Part shown: positions 55,319 to 64,000 of the stretch, one piece after another
How positions within the stretch are numbered: position 1 is the first letter of the stretch
How the letters are laid out: the number at the start of each line of letters is the position of its first letter
Assembly: GCF_020520425.1 (NCBI RefSeq)
Contig: NC_079489.1
Location: forward strand, 21,786,001-21,850,000
Origin: Spinacia oleracea
Taxonomy: Eukaryota > Streptophyta > Magnoliopsida > Caryophyllales > Amaranthaceae
Length of the DNA: 64,000 nucleotides
Reading direction: 5' to 3'
Position numbers and translations under genes: made by a program
The notes under the pieces: model-generated
Seen by the model: the letters and a program-made list of their open reading frames with translations, nothing else
The model's database searches: none
What the model was told of the DNA's origin: nothing

Positions 55319-58300
55319 TCAAACTTGTTGATGATCCGTCTGGTTGGTACTGGAAGACAGCAGGGCAGGATCCAGGTAGTCTTCTTCCTTCAGCTCAATG
55401 GGAGGGAGAGTCAAGGGATCAGCATTCTGAATGATCTCCTCCGGAATGATCTGTGACTCCCAACCGGTTGGTACCTTGTGCTTTTCCTCCACCAGGAAAG
55501 CATACTCAATATCCTCACAGTCCTCCTTGGTAAGGCCAATACCATGAACGCCACAACGGTGGGCAGCAAACCAGCCACCGTTATGACTATCCGTGATACG
55601 CTTACTATAGGTCTGGGACCGAGAAAATCGCAAGGCACCATCCCGAGCACCGGTCTTGTAAGCAGCTTTGGCCTTCTCATCCGCCTCCAGCAACTTCTCA
55701 GACAGCTCTTTGTTCTTGGCCTCCTCTGCCTCCAGCTTGTTCGCAACATTCTCCAACTCTTCGTTGCGTTGCTTCACCCTTTTCAGCTCAGAAGTTTTTT
55801 GGTCCAGATCTTGCTTGGCGTCACTCACCTGCTTCTCCAGATCAGCCTGCCTTTTCTGAAGGTCTTCATTCTGCTCCTGGTAGCAGAGGTACAGCTTCAC
55901 AAGCTCCACAGCAGAGTTGCAGGCCTACAAAAGACAATTCGTCAAAAACAACACCGATTGCATGTATATACAAAAAGCATACCATAAAAACAACACCGAT
56001 TGCATACCTTGAGCATATCATTCATATGTTGGGCAGCCGGCGCGTCAATCTCAGCAGCAGGATTGTCGCGAGGAGTAGCCAGATCCTTCAAAGCCCTCCA
56101 ACCCATACAACCACCCCCTTTGCAGTCGTCGGTGAGTATCGACTCACCACGAAGAAGATCGATTTTAGGGTTCCAGGGTTCATCAGGCTCACCAGGAGGA
56201 ACCTCAAAGTACTTCATCTTCCTGGGGGATAGGCAAATCGGAGACTTCTCAATCCACTCCCAAGGACGGACAAAGACACCCATGTTCAGACCAGAGCTGG
56301 TACCAGCACTCTGGCTAGGGCGAACATACCCAGAAGAAGTATGAAGAGTAGGAGGCATGAGAGGAGGAGTCTTCTGGCCCATACCAGCAACATCAGTATC
56401 ATTTACCTCTTGCTCTTGGTTCTGACGGGTTGGAGTCATAAGATCCACAACCATCAAGTCTGGTTGGGCTATCGGCTCAACATCCGCAACAGCATCACCC
56501 CCTTGGCCTGCGATGATCACATCGGCAGCTGATTCAAAACCTTTCTCAGGAGACTTCTGCTGAGACTTATCAGGGGCAGGCTGCGTAGTACCGTCCACTC
56601 GAGACCGATTCACCCGAGTGAAGGGTTGGTTACGATCGCGAGGACGCCTGCCAGTAAGGGCAGCACCACGACCGCAATCCAAACTTTTAAAACCTCCAGC
56701 CATGTCAGGAGCAGTATGGACGGTCTTGAAGACAGGTCTTGGAGCAGGGTTGTCAGGAGCAGTATGAGTCGTTTTGAAAACAACTCCAGTAGGCGCACGG
56801 ATGGAAAGTGGTTTGGGAGCTGGTATGGAGCTTAATCTTTTTGTCTTCTTAGCAGGAGACTCACTCACAACCTCCTCCCGAGTCGAACCACGCTTTTTGT
56901 TGGCTTGGGTTGCGTAGGTCGACAGAGTGGAAAACACGCCTTTTGGATTGGGAGGGTTGTTGGTAGTAGGGCGACCGTCTTTACCCAAGCCAAGAATAGC
57001 AAAGTTGAGAGTATGCAGGCCTGGTAAGAAAAAACAAGCAAAAAATATTTAAAAACAGACAAACAACATTACATACAAAACAAGAAAAGCATACTTTAAA
57101 CAATATAAGAGGGGGATATAGCTATCAGCCCCACGACCATACCAAGAGTATGGGTGTGGCACAAGCCAACTGCAGACAGCGGCCCATTTCCCAAACTATA
57201 CTTAGCAGGAGGCAACCAGTACTTAGGAACGGTCACAGACTTCTGCAAACCGGTGTCAACATGCAAACATGACACAAACTGATGGGCCCTTTTCTCCCTG
57301 AAACCCAACTCCCGAATGGGGTAATGGTTCATATGAGGACGGGGGAGATGAAAGCGAGTCCGAATGGGGAAATCAGAAGGCACTCTCAACCAGTAGAACT
57401 TCTTTTCCCAATCTTTACAGCTAGACAGCTTGGGGTTGACTGTCATTTTGCTTGCCTTGGTGTAAAAAGACCACCATCCAGACTTCTTCTTGTACTTTTT
57501 CAACCAAATCAGCCGCCTAAACAGGTTAATGGTTTGGGGCCATTGTTTAAAAGATAGCAGCCAGGTAAAAGCCACAACATTCCTCACTACCTGAGGCGTT
57601 ACCTGCACCAAACATACATTCCAAGCCCGGAATACCTTCTCTATAAAAGGATGAAGAGGAAATCGGAGGCCGAAATCTAGATGATGGGCATACACGCCGA
57701 TATGATCAGGAGGACAATCCAAAATCACACTCCCCTCAGCAGGAATCACGAGACGGTACCCTTTGGGCAGTTTCAAATACTCTTTGGCCCAGCGCGGATG
57801 GTCGTCTTTGATAGCCCTATCACGAAAAGATTTGATTATCTTAGCTTTGTAAGCGGCACTACCAGCAGGAGGAGGACTCTCAACCCTGTAGCTCATCTCT
57901 TCCGTATCGGAATCTGGTTCCACATCCAGATCCCCTTCTCTCAATACCTGCTCACACAGAGAGGCCACGTCTTCACCATCATCCCACAACCGGCCAATAT
58001 CATCATCAGACTCCAAAATTGAATCCCCTGCATCCTCATCATCTCCCCCACCGCTACCGGCGGAGTTATCGGACCCCGCAACATCGTTAGCACGACTGCT
58101 AACCTCCCCTTCATCCATCTGACGGCTCCCACCAGCCACGTCCTCTAGATGGGCACCCCTGACGGCATCCTGGTTGAAAGACACAACAACATTGCCAAAA
58201 TTAGTGCCATAGTCACCATATCCTTTACCGGCAGGGTCCATAAATTGCGTCCATGATCGAAGTTCGTACTCAAGGGCAATAGAGGGAGCATCCACTGCCG

Positions 58301-58535
58301 GGATTGTTTCGCAGTTATCTACTAAATTCAAATCATGACGAATGTCGGCTCGTACCTGTTTGCGCATATGAGCCTGTAATTCCTTTGCAGCATCCTCGTA
58401 AGACGGCTCAAAATAGTCAGAGGCAGACGGCTTATCATCATCCTCAAAATTGACATCCTCAGAGGTAGACGCAGGGTCAGCATCGTCATACCCAGCCCCA
58501 CTCAACACATTATCACTATCTCGCTCACTCGACAT
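55319..58535 (-). CDS. Antisense three-exon gene, Transposase_28/gypsy-type domain, 1,003 aa
   Basis: Inferred exons on the minus strand: 58535-57143, 57020-56008 and 55924-55319. Introns 57142-57021 and 56007-55925 are GT..AG and phases join, giving 1,004 codons with stop. ATG 58535 (MSSERDSDNVLSG) is the first start after the likely promoter. The N-terminal part is very acidic (Asp/Glu-rich, to about residue 230). Residues about 278-350 (HHLDFGLRFPLHPFIEKVFR..) resemble the plant 'putative gypsy type transposon' domain (Transposase_28). The middle is basic and Pro-rich. The C-terminal exon encodes a coiled coil (about 803-880) and an acidic tail. It is known that Tat elements can carry extra antisense ORFs; the role is unknown. 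The absence of stops suggests it is still constrained or very young. Confidence 0.8.
55948..56006. repeat. Short duplication across intron 2 of the antisense gene
   Basis: AAAAACAACACCGATTGCAT occurs twice, 39 bp apart (55948 and 55987). The second copy adjoins the splice donor. Confidence 0.85.
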
Positions 58536-58773
58536 TACACCCAAATATAAACCTATACGAAGGAAGAAACAAAAACAAAAAAGACTATACCTTCTCGCAC
58601 AACGGAAATTTAGCAGCCCAGAACCGAGGTACAACACTTCCGCAAGCACCGCAGTCAGCAACAGAAACAGCGCCGAAAAAATAACTCGCAGGAACAAAGG
58701 AGAAGATTTGAGAAAGAGAGAGAAAAGTTTGAAGAAAAGAGCGAAAGTGTTTTGACGTTTTAAGAAAAGAAAG

Positions 58774-58780
58774 TTAAATA
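58774..58780 (-). promoter_or_regulatory. Candidate TATA box of the antisense gene
   Basis: The minus strand reads CTATTTAACTTTC, followed by a C/T-rich 5' UTR of about 200 bp. A possible 5' UTR intron (GTATAG..CGTATAG) lies just before the ATG. Confidence 0.45.
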
Positions 58781-58960
58781 GTCAAAAATCGAGGAAAACG
58801 GGCGATTTGACAGTTAAAGGCAGTTGAAAGGACAGAGCAAATCTCAGCCATTGAAATAAAATGATAAAGTGACACGCGTCGCATAGCACGCAGATGCATC
58901 ACACGTGGAATAAATTTAAGCGGTACAAATTCAAAATACTTCCTAAAAAATTCCAAAACC

Positions 58961-59184
58961 TCAAGGGGGCTAGTCAGCATCCAAAACCTCAAGGGGGCTA
59001 GTCAGCATCCAAAATCTCAAGGGGGCTAGTCAGCATCCAAAACCTCAAGGGGGCTAGTCAGCATCCAAAATCTCAAGGGGGCTAGTCAGCATCCAAAATC
59101 TCAAGGGGGCTAGTCAGCATCCAAAATCTCAAGGGGGCTAGTCAGCATCCAAAATCTCAAAGGGACTAGTCAGCGTCCAAGCAT
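58961..59184. repeat. Eight 28-bp tandem repeats resembling the polypurine tract
   Basis: The unit TCAAGGGGGCTAGTCAGCAT CCAAAAYC is repeated exactly every 28 bp. GGGGGCTAGT is shared with the element's polypurine tract. Confidence 0.95.
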
Positions 59185-59327
59185 CCCCAAAGGAGCATAT
59201 CGGTAAGAGGGAGCAGGACACCCTATCTGCTTAGTTTCAGCGAAATTACAGGTGGTATTCACTACGAGAAAGCTAATCAGCACTTAACACATAAACACAC
59301 CAGCATTTCGCGGAAAGCGCGCAGTCT

Positions 59328-59346
59328 GAGGGGGCTAGTTGTAGGG
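59328..59346 (+). other. Duplicate polypurine-tract-like site
   Basis: TCTGAGGGGGCTAGTTGTAG is nearly the same as the true tract/LTR junction at 59396-59415 (TCTGAGGGGGCTAGTTGTAC). A decoy or relic junction about 70 bp upstream. Confidence 0.8.
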
Positions 59347-59396
59347 AGAGCACTATTTTCAGAGCAAGCACATCAGTCAAGACAGATATGCTCACT

Positions 59397-59410
59397 CTGA
59401 GGGGGCTAGT
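59397..59410 (+). other. Polypurine tract
   Basis: CTGAGGGGGCTAGT immediately before the 3' LTR start TGTACGGG. Confidence 0.85.
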
Positions 59411-59843
59411 TGTACGGGTATGCTACCAGCTGGCTGGTAGCATCGCCAAACATTTAAGGAGGCACGTGACCAGTTATTAATAATCCTTAACGGCAGTTAT
59501 TATTCCCTACCAGCATCTCTTACAAGCCGGTAGGGGGGAGGCACGTGACCAAACCAAGAGGTCAACGGGTCGCTATCAATCGGGTAGGACCCATTTGTCC
59601 GTACGCCCGACCCGCGCCTATATATATGGGCTTCATTTATGACAAAAGGTACGCAAACACAATCATTTCCACTAAAACCAAAATACTTATCACTCATCAT
59701 ATCTGACTTTAGCATCGGAGGGGGGATCCTCGAATCACCCTCGAGGCTAGTTCATCTTTGTTATCTGCGCAGGATATCAACAGGGTAACAGTAGCACTCA
59801 ACCAGCAAGACATCTCCAACCGTTCCCAAATCATACCGGAACA
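59411..59843 (+). repeat. 3' LTR
   Basis: 433 bp, constant offset of 11435 from the 5' LTR, one substitution seen. Confidence 0.95.
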
Positions 59844-59848
59844 GTTAT
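59844..59848. repeat. Target-site duplication, right (gttat)
   Basis: Matches 47971-47975. Confidence 0.95.
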
Positions 59849-60814
59849 GCTCTGTGTATTATTTTCATCTTGAATGTATGTCAAATAGTGTGATCTTTCA
59901 GTACATGGAAACTATGTGAATCTGAAACAATTTTGGTTAAAGTAGCTTATTTTGGAATATGTTCAGCACTTGAGCTTTCCAGGCAGTTTTCACGGTTGTT
60001 AAAAGGGTTGGATTTACCCAAGGAACTTTAATGGTCCAGATAGACAACCAAGCGGTATGCAAATTTTGGAAAGCAACTCCCAACGTGCAGGAGAATGCAG
60101 AAACTTAATTGATATTCTATCCGGGGAGTTTGTCATTATCTACAACTATAACTATGACTAAACAAAAACGGCTAGCATCATTCTTACCCTTAAACTCAAC
60201 ACGTGTCAATGTGTGTTTGTCTCAACTTCTCGTATAACAATTCCCCTCGAAAGTGAGTACGATTTTAGAAATTGACGTTGGGGTGTCATTGTGGGTTTAT
60301 TCTCAATAGTTATTGCATTTGTTTCATTATTTATTCCCTTTATTTTTAAAAGAAAAACAACACATTTGCACAAATTTGATCAAATAACCCCATACAGAAA
60401 ATTAAAATTTCAATTATACGTATAAATGATATACTTCTTATATTGATTACTCAATAAACAAATACAATAGTATAAACTTGTATATTCAATGAAAAAATTA
60501 CAGATACAGCCCATACAAGTGTTAGTGTGATTTTCATCCCAAAAAAAATAAAAATATATCCTATTCTAATTTACATATAACTGGCGCCTGGCATGATATA
60601 CAAAATACCATCAAGAATGCTAATGAAACAATTAACATTCTCTTCCACTCCTAAAAACAACACAACAAAATGGATAGGGAAACAAGTAAACAACCTTCGG
60701 TCTTGGTGTAATATTTTGCAAATTCTACTATTATGTTCGTCGTTCATAGGGTAACTCTTAACTGCCAATGATCTGAAAGGGTATAAAAATTAGTGACTAA
60801 CCATTAACAGCATT
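59849..60814. other. Intergenic sequence, no further gene seen
   Basis: AT-rich. It should contain the 3' UTR of the minus-strand WD40 gene and the pre-insertion 3' flank of the PPR gene. No recognised element. Confidence 0.45.
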
Positions 60815-61292
60815 TCAGCAGCAAATTTTCAGCTGACCATCCTCTGTTCCGACAAGAAAAAGTCGTGAGAAAGGAAGAATAGCTATGCTAGATAACACAG
60901 ACATGTTTCGTAACCCTCGGTCTGCTGTATGTAGAGCCTGACTAACAACACGATGCTGGCCATACTGCAAACAATGCACCTAATTAATTAAACATAGCTC
61001 AACAGCTGAAGCATCATGAAGTACACTATATATATTGGCTATACATACTAAAAAAATTACTAAAATTAGCAACATAATAAACAGGGAAATAGCAGCTTAT
61101 AGTTCAAATGACTGACTTATTTCTGAAAATACTCCTTCAACAGTTTGAGAACTTACTTCATCCACAGTTCCAGACAGAGAAGAAAGTCCAATTTTATTTT
61201 TAGAAATTGAAACTATATCTTGGCTCCAAACAGAGAAATCCAGTATACTATCACTGTGACCTTTGTAGACAATATGTTGTGGTGGCAGACTC
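60815..61292 (-). CDS. Last two exons of a WD40 gene, GFS12-like (BEACH/WD40), partial
   Basis: Minus-strand exons 61292-61157 and 60964-60815 have clean splice sites (TTTCTTGCAG acceptor, GAA|GTAAGT donor, TTGTTTGCAG acceptor) and join in phase 0. They encode VYKGHSDSILDFSVWSQDIV SISKNKIGLSSL, then YGQHRVVSQALHTADRG and ILPFSRLFLVGTEDGQLKIC C-stop. GHSD..FSVW and LVGTEDG are WD40 blades. The ISKNKIGLSSL and final LKICC wording recalls plant GFS12, a kinase-like/BEACH/WD40 protein of vacuolar trafficking and autophagy, but this is from memory. Upstream exons are not placed with confidence in the window and most of the gene must lie beyond 64000. Confidence 0.65.
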
Positions 61293-61299
61293 CTGCAAG

Positions 61300-61810
61300 A
61301 AAGAAATCAAAAGCCAGTAATCACAAATCCTGTTGTACTTCAGTTAAAGTAGTAGCATTAATCAAGACCACGAAACTACAGGCAAGAATAACGCTTAAAG
61401 ATTTTACTCCAACTTCCCTGATACCTTGTTGTATCGAGTTGTGTGTATAGCATTTTAGGTGAAGACAACAAGAACAAGAGAAGTAAAATTTTGCTAAGTG
61501 AACAATTTTATTTGAAATTTTGAATGTTGCTCCGTACGAACAAATTAATAGGACAGATGAGTAGCTCTGACAAACTTCCACGAATACCTGGCAGAACACG
61601 AATTCTTAAATTTTCGTTCTTATCCACGGACCAACTACAAAGATGCATCAGGGATCTAACTTAATTATAGACCTTCAGTTTGGGTCATATATGTCTGAGC
61701 TTGGTTCAGGTCCTCTTTCTGGTTGCTTTTGGTCCAAAACCATTTATCCGTTTTTATTGCAGGCATTTTGGTGGTTGCGGGTAAATAAAAGGTGTTGAAG
61801 ACCCTAAACT
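61300..61810. other. Probable intron of the WD40 gene
   Basis: Non-coding between exon 61157-61292 and the dispersed repeat at 61811. A short open segment near 61570-61630 is discussed under rejected items. Confidence 0.4.
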
Positions 61811-61990
61811 GTACAACAACAACAACAAAGCCTTAGTCCCAAAATATTTTGGGGTCGGCTAACATGAGTCGTCGTAGGAGATCATCATTGTTACCAATCC
61901 AACCAGCAGTTAAACTGTAGAGAAGGTTTTTAACTTCTGATCGGGTCCTCGAGCCAGATAATTTCTCCAAGTCTAATTTAACCATCAAAA
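61811..61990. repeat. Dispersed SINE/LINE-tail-like repeat
   Basis: (ACA)n followed by AAGCCTTAGTCCCAAAATAT TTTGGGGTCGGCTAACATG is a motif found scattered in many plant genomes. Family not assigned. Confidence 0.5.
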
Positions 61991-62140
61991 GTACTTGTAA
62001 GATGTCAGTTTTAATAGAGGATACCAAGGTATACTAACCGTATCATTATATTCACATGATATCAGAGACTTTGTATCACAAGTTTAATTTATAGATGTCT
62101 TAGTTGATTAATAAGAATATACTATCGAGAGGGGCATATA

Positions 62141-62340
62141 CTCCCTCCTTTCTGTTTTCATCCATTATTTTCTTCAAAGTTCTACTCACTTTCACTTTTT
62201 CCTTTTTTCAGTATCTTATTTTTTTTTTACCTCCCTTCCTCACTACATGAGACCCAAAAGTAAAAAATACCCCCATGCATGACCCTCCCTCTATTCCCCA
62301 TAATTATCTTCAGTAACTGGGTAGAAAGTTAATGAATACT
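62141..62340. mobile_element. Truncated MITE-like sequence
   Basis: TA followed by CTCCCTCCTTTCTGTTTTCA has the form of a Stowaway left end. No matching right end was found. Confidence 0.35.
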
Positions 62341-62432
62341 ACTTTCTTATATACAGTTTGTTGTTAGTGTCTTAGCACATATTAGTTCTTTTTCTGTTCC
62401 CCAGTATCATGCACATAATGTCAATTGAATTA

Positions 62433-62637
62433 CTCCCTCTGTCCTTAAAAGATTGTCCCAAACCACATTTTTTAACTTTATTAAGAAAGAAGGCAAAAGA
62501 AAAGCAAGTGGGTTGGTAATCTTGTCTTTTTGTTAATTTAAATAATAGAGTGTGAGCGAATACTATAAATGGTATGGGGCAAACTCAAAGAGACGGACCG
62601 AAAAGAAAATTCGGGCAATCTTTAGGGATGAGGGAGT
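62433..62637. mobile_element. Stowaway-like MITE 7
   Basis: 205 bp, termini CTCCCTCTGTCCTTAAAAGA / ..TCTTTAGGGATGAGGGAG with TA on both sides. Confidence 0.85.
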
Positions 62638-62754
62638 ATATAAGCAATAGTCTTCTTATGCCTCCTGACAAACATAATTCTTTGAGAATTGATTTATATT
62701 GGTTGTCCACGTTCCATAATATCAGATTAAAGTTATTATCTGCAAGACCTTTGT

Positions 62755-63345
62755 TTTAAAAGGCGCGACGCGTCCCTGGAGCATAGGCGCAAGTTATTAT
62801 TGCAAGATCTTAATTTTTGTGGTATTTATTTCCGGAAAAAAAAATATCAAAATAGTATTACGTGTCGTCAGAAAGGGGTAAAATAGTAATTACAAATCAA
62901 AAGTCTTTATGAGGAAAAAAACCAAATAAAAAGGGAACTAACGAAGGTTCATGTAACTCTTTAGTCCATGGCTATACATTTAGATTCTCAAAAGAAGTGC
63001 GCCACACCTTACATAAAACAGTTACTTCAACATAGAAAAAGGAGGAGTTTACATGACCTGTCGCTGAAAGAGATAAGAAAAAAATGGAAAATTTTAGTGT
63101 TTTCTCTCTCCTCTTTTCAATATCCTAAATTCTAACTCTTAGGGAGCCATTAAAGTCGCGTGATTTTGGCCTTTTTAAAAAAAATATTACTTGTCAACAA
63201 TTGGAGTCTTATACCATAAGGTGCGCAAGGCGCGGCGCCTTGAGCCCGGGGAAAAGGTGCAAAGGTGCGCGACTTTTGGAGGGTGCCTAAGCCTGTCATG
63301 GCTAGGCGTCAGGACCTGCACCTTGGGCCACTTTTTAAAACTAGG
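62755..63345. repeat. Dispersed repeat with GC-rich ends
   Basis: The left end TTTTAAAAGGCGCGACGCGT and the right block (GCAAGGCGCGGCGCCTTGAG .. CCACTTTTTAAAA) are a GC-rich, partly inverted pair around an AT-rich centre. The boundaries suggest one element. Type unknown. Confidence 0.4.
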
Positions 63346-63454
63346 TACAAGATTGAATTTATCCAATCTGTATGCAACAAACAGATTGAAAATTCTGATG
63401 ACACTAACTACAATTCGATCGCAGTTATGCAGGTGAACTTGAAATAACTATGGC

Positions 63455-63625
63455 CTTATTTGGTTGAAAGGAATTGGAAGGAAAAGAAAGGAAAGGAAAA
63501 ATACTGATTCCTGTGTTTGGTTTCAAATATTATACAGGAAGTGGAAGGAAAGGAAGGGAAATGGAAGGAAAGACTCCTTTATAAAAGTTTCACTTTCCTT
63601 TCCTCCCAAAATTGGAGGAATTTGG
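63455..63625. repeat. GGAA-rich low-complexity stretch
   Basis: Repeated GGAAGGAAAGGAA motifs with a C/T-rich complement near 63590 (CTTTCCTTTCC), giving an imperfect hairpin. Confidence 0.65.
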
Positions 63626-64000
63626 AAGGAAAGAAAAACATAAAATATATCAACAAAAGTCTGTCTGCCGGTATGTCAGCTTGTCAAATTGTTCTGCCTG
63701 GACTCCGGGTACAGGTTGCTGAGGAATGTTTCAACCTAGATTGGTTGACAGACTGAGCCGAATACAACATTCAGTTCATCATTATTATTTTATCTCTCAA
63801 AGGAATGGATCTTATATTTGTATGCTGTGTTGAGCACAACACACTAAGGAGAGCCGAGTGAATGAAGGACTAGTATGGGATCTGCCGATCTGACCTCGTG
63901 GTGTGGACAACAGCTTATGTTTATCCCCATCACCTTTCATTTTGTTTTCTGTTTTCTGGTTGACTTTACAGTAGCTTATGTTTATCTCCATCCGCTTTCA
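63626..64000. other. Right-edge sequence, no gene assigned
   Basis: Includes a GTCTGTC..GACAGAC pair (63660, 63747) and an imperfect duplication AGCTTATGTTTATC (63912 and 63973). No coding match recognised. Confidence 0.4.

Larger units (their letters stand above)
47976..59843 (+). mobile_element. Complete 11.9-kb Tat-lineage Ty3/gypsy LTR retrotransposon
   Basis: Two 433-bp LTRs (one difference seen), TSD gttat, primer site at 48411-48427, sense Gag-PR-RT-RNaseH, then INT after a single frameshift, an 11-copy hairpin array, an antisense three-exon gene, a 28-bp repeat array and a polypurine tract at 59397-59410. RT motifs (CVDFTNLNGACPKDCYPLPR, YVDD) and the Gag CAFHNDHGHYTEHC motif place it in the Tat group. 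It lies between the convergent PPR and WD40 genes. Confidence 0.95.

Noticed and set aside
61560-61640. Possible upstream exon of the WD40 gene on the minus strand (DKNENLRIRVLP, loosely like a blade end)
   Set aside because: With the best donor (CCAG|GTATTC) it leaves one base whereas the next exon needs two, so the phase does not join.

Overview
This is a plant nuclear window, and the gene content points to a eudicot. It holds a 10-exon SBP-box gene of the SPL1/SPL12 class, a plastid PPR gene of the EMB2750/PPR2 type, and the last two exons of a WD40 gene resembling the BEACH/WD40 protein GFS12. These sit among nested Ty3/gypsy elements, Stowaway-type MITEs and SINE-like repeats. The many inverted repeats ending in a 'TACTCCCTCCGT'-type sequence and the style of the repeats make me think of Caryophyllales (spinach/beet relatives), but that is a weak inference.

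Layout. Positions 1-382 are the end of an unassigned LTR. Positions 383-31224 are a head-to-tail pair of Ogre/Tat-lineage units in minus orientation, arranged as LTR(29765-31224), internal, LTR(8302-9945), internal. The right-hand internal region has a 990-codon Gag-protease ORF on the minus strand (15641-18613) but no reverse transcriptase, RNase H or integrase. It also has an antisense, intron-bearing, frameshifted plant-mobile-domain gene with its own TATA box (12115-14019). The left-hand internal region has no gag and carries a captured fragment that looks like an ECT (YTH-domain) m6A-reader gene (5436-5790). Both units are dotted with a GC-rich dyad of about 70 bp (11 copies plus a remnant) and with strings of small hairpins. 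A 9.9-kb chromovirus-like element (19514-29421, TSD cgatg) is inserted in the right-hand unit. Its 2,776-bp LTRs are nearly identical although its coding region is ruined. Positions 31225-32300 hold an older, inverted 3' end of the same Ogre-like family.

Positions 32301-35027 are AT-rich and contain a SINE, a Helitron-like insertion with its empty site preserved next to it, and a 1.1-kb terminal-inverted-repeat element. The SPL gene (35898-42313, plus strand) and the PPR gene (45459-47531, plus strand) follow, separated by a cluster of six Stowaway-like MITEs.

Positions 47976-59843 are a young, complete 11.9-kb Tat-lineage LTR retrotransposon (TSD gttat) downstream of the PPR gene. It encodes Gag-PR-RT-RNaseH-INT in the sense direction, split by one frameshift, and an apparently intact three-exon antisense gene of 1,003 codons with a gypsy-type Transposase_28-like domain. 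It also carries an 11-copy hairpin array and an array of polypurine-tract-like repeats. The window ends with the 3' exons of the minus-strand WD40 gene (60815-61292) and repeats.

The most interesting theme is architectural. Two distinct Tat-lineage elements here each combine a sense gag/pol, an array of short stem-loops, and an antisense spliced gene with its own core promoter. The dispersed dyad module of the first family is not explained by any feature I know.
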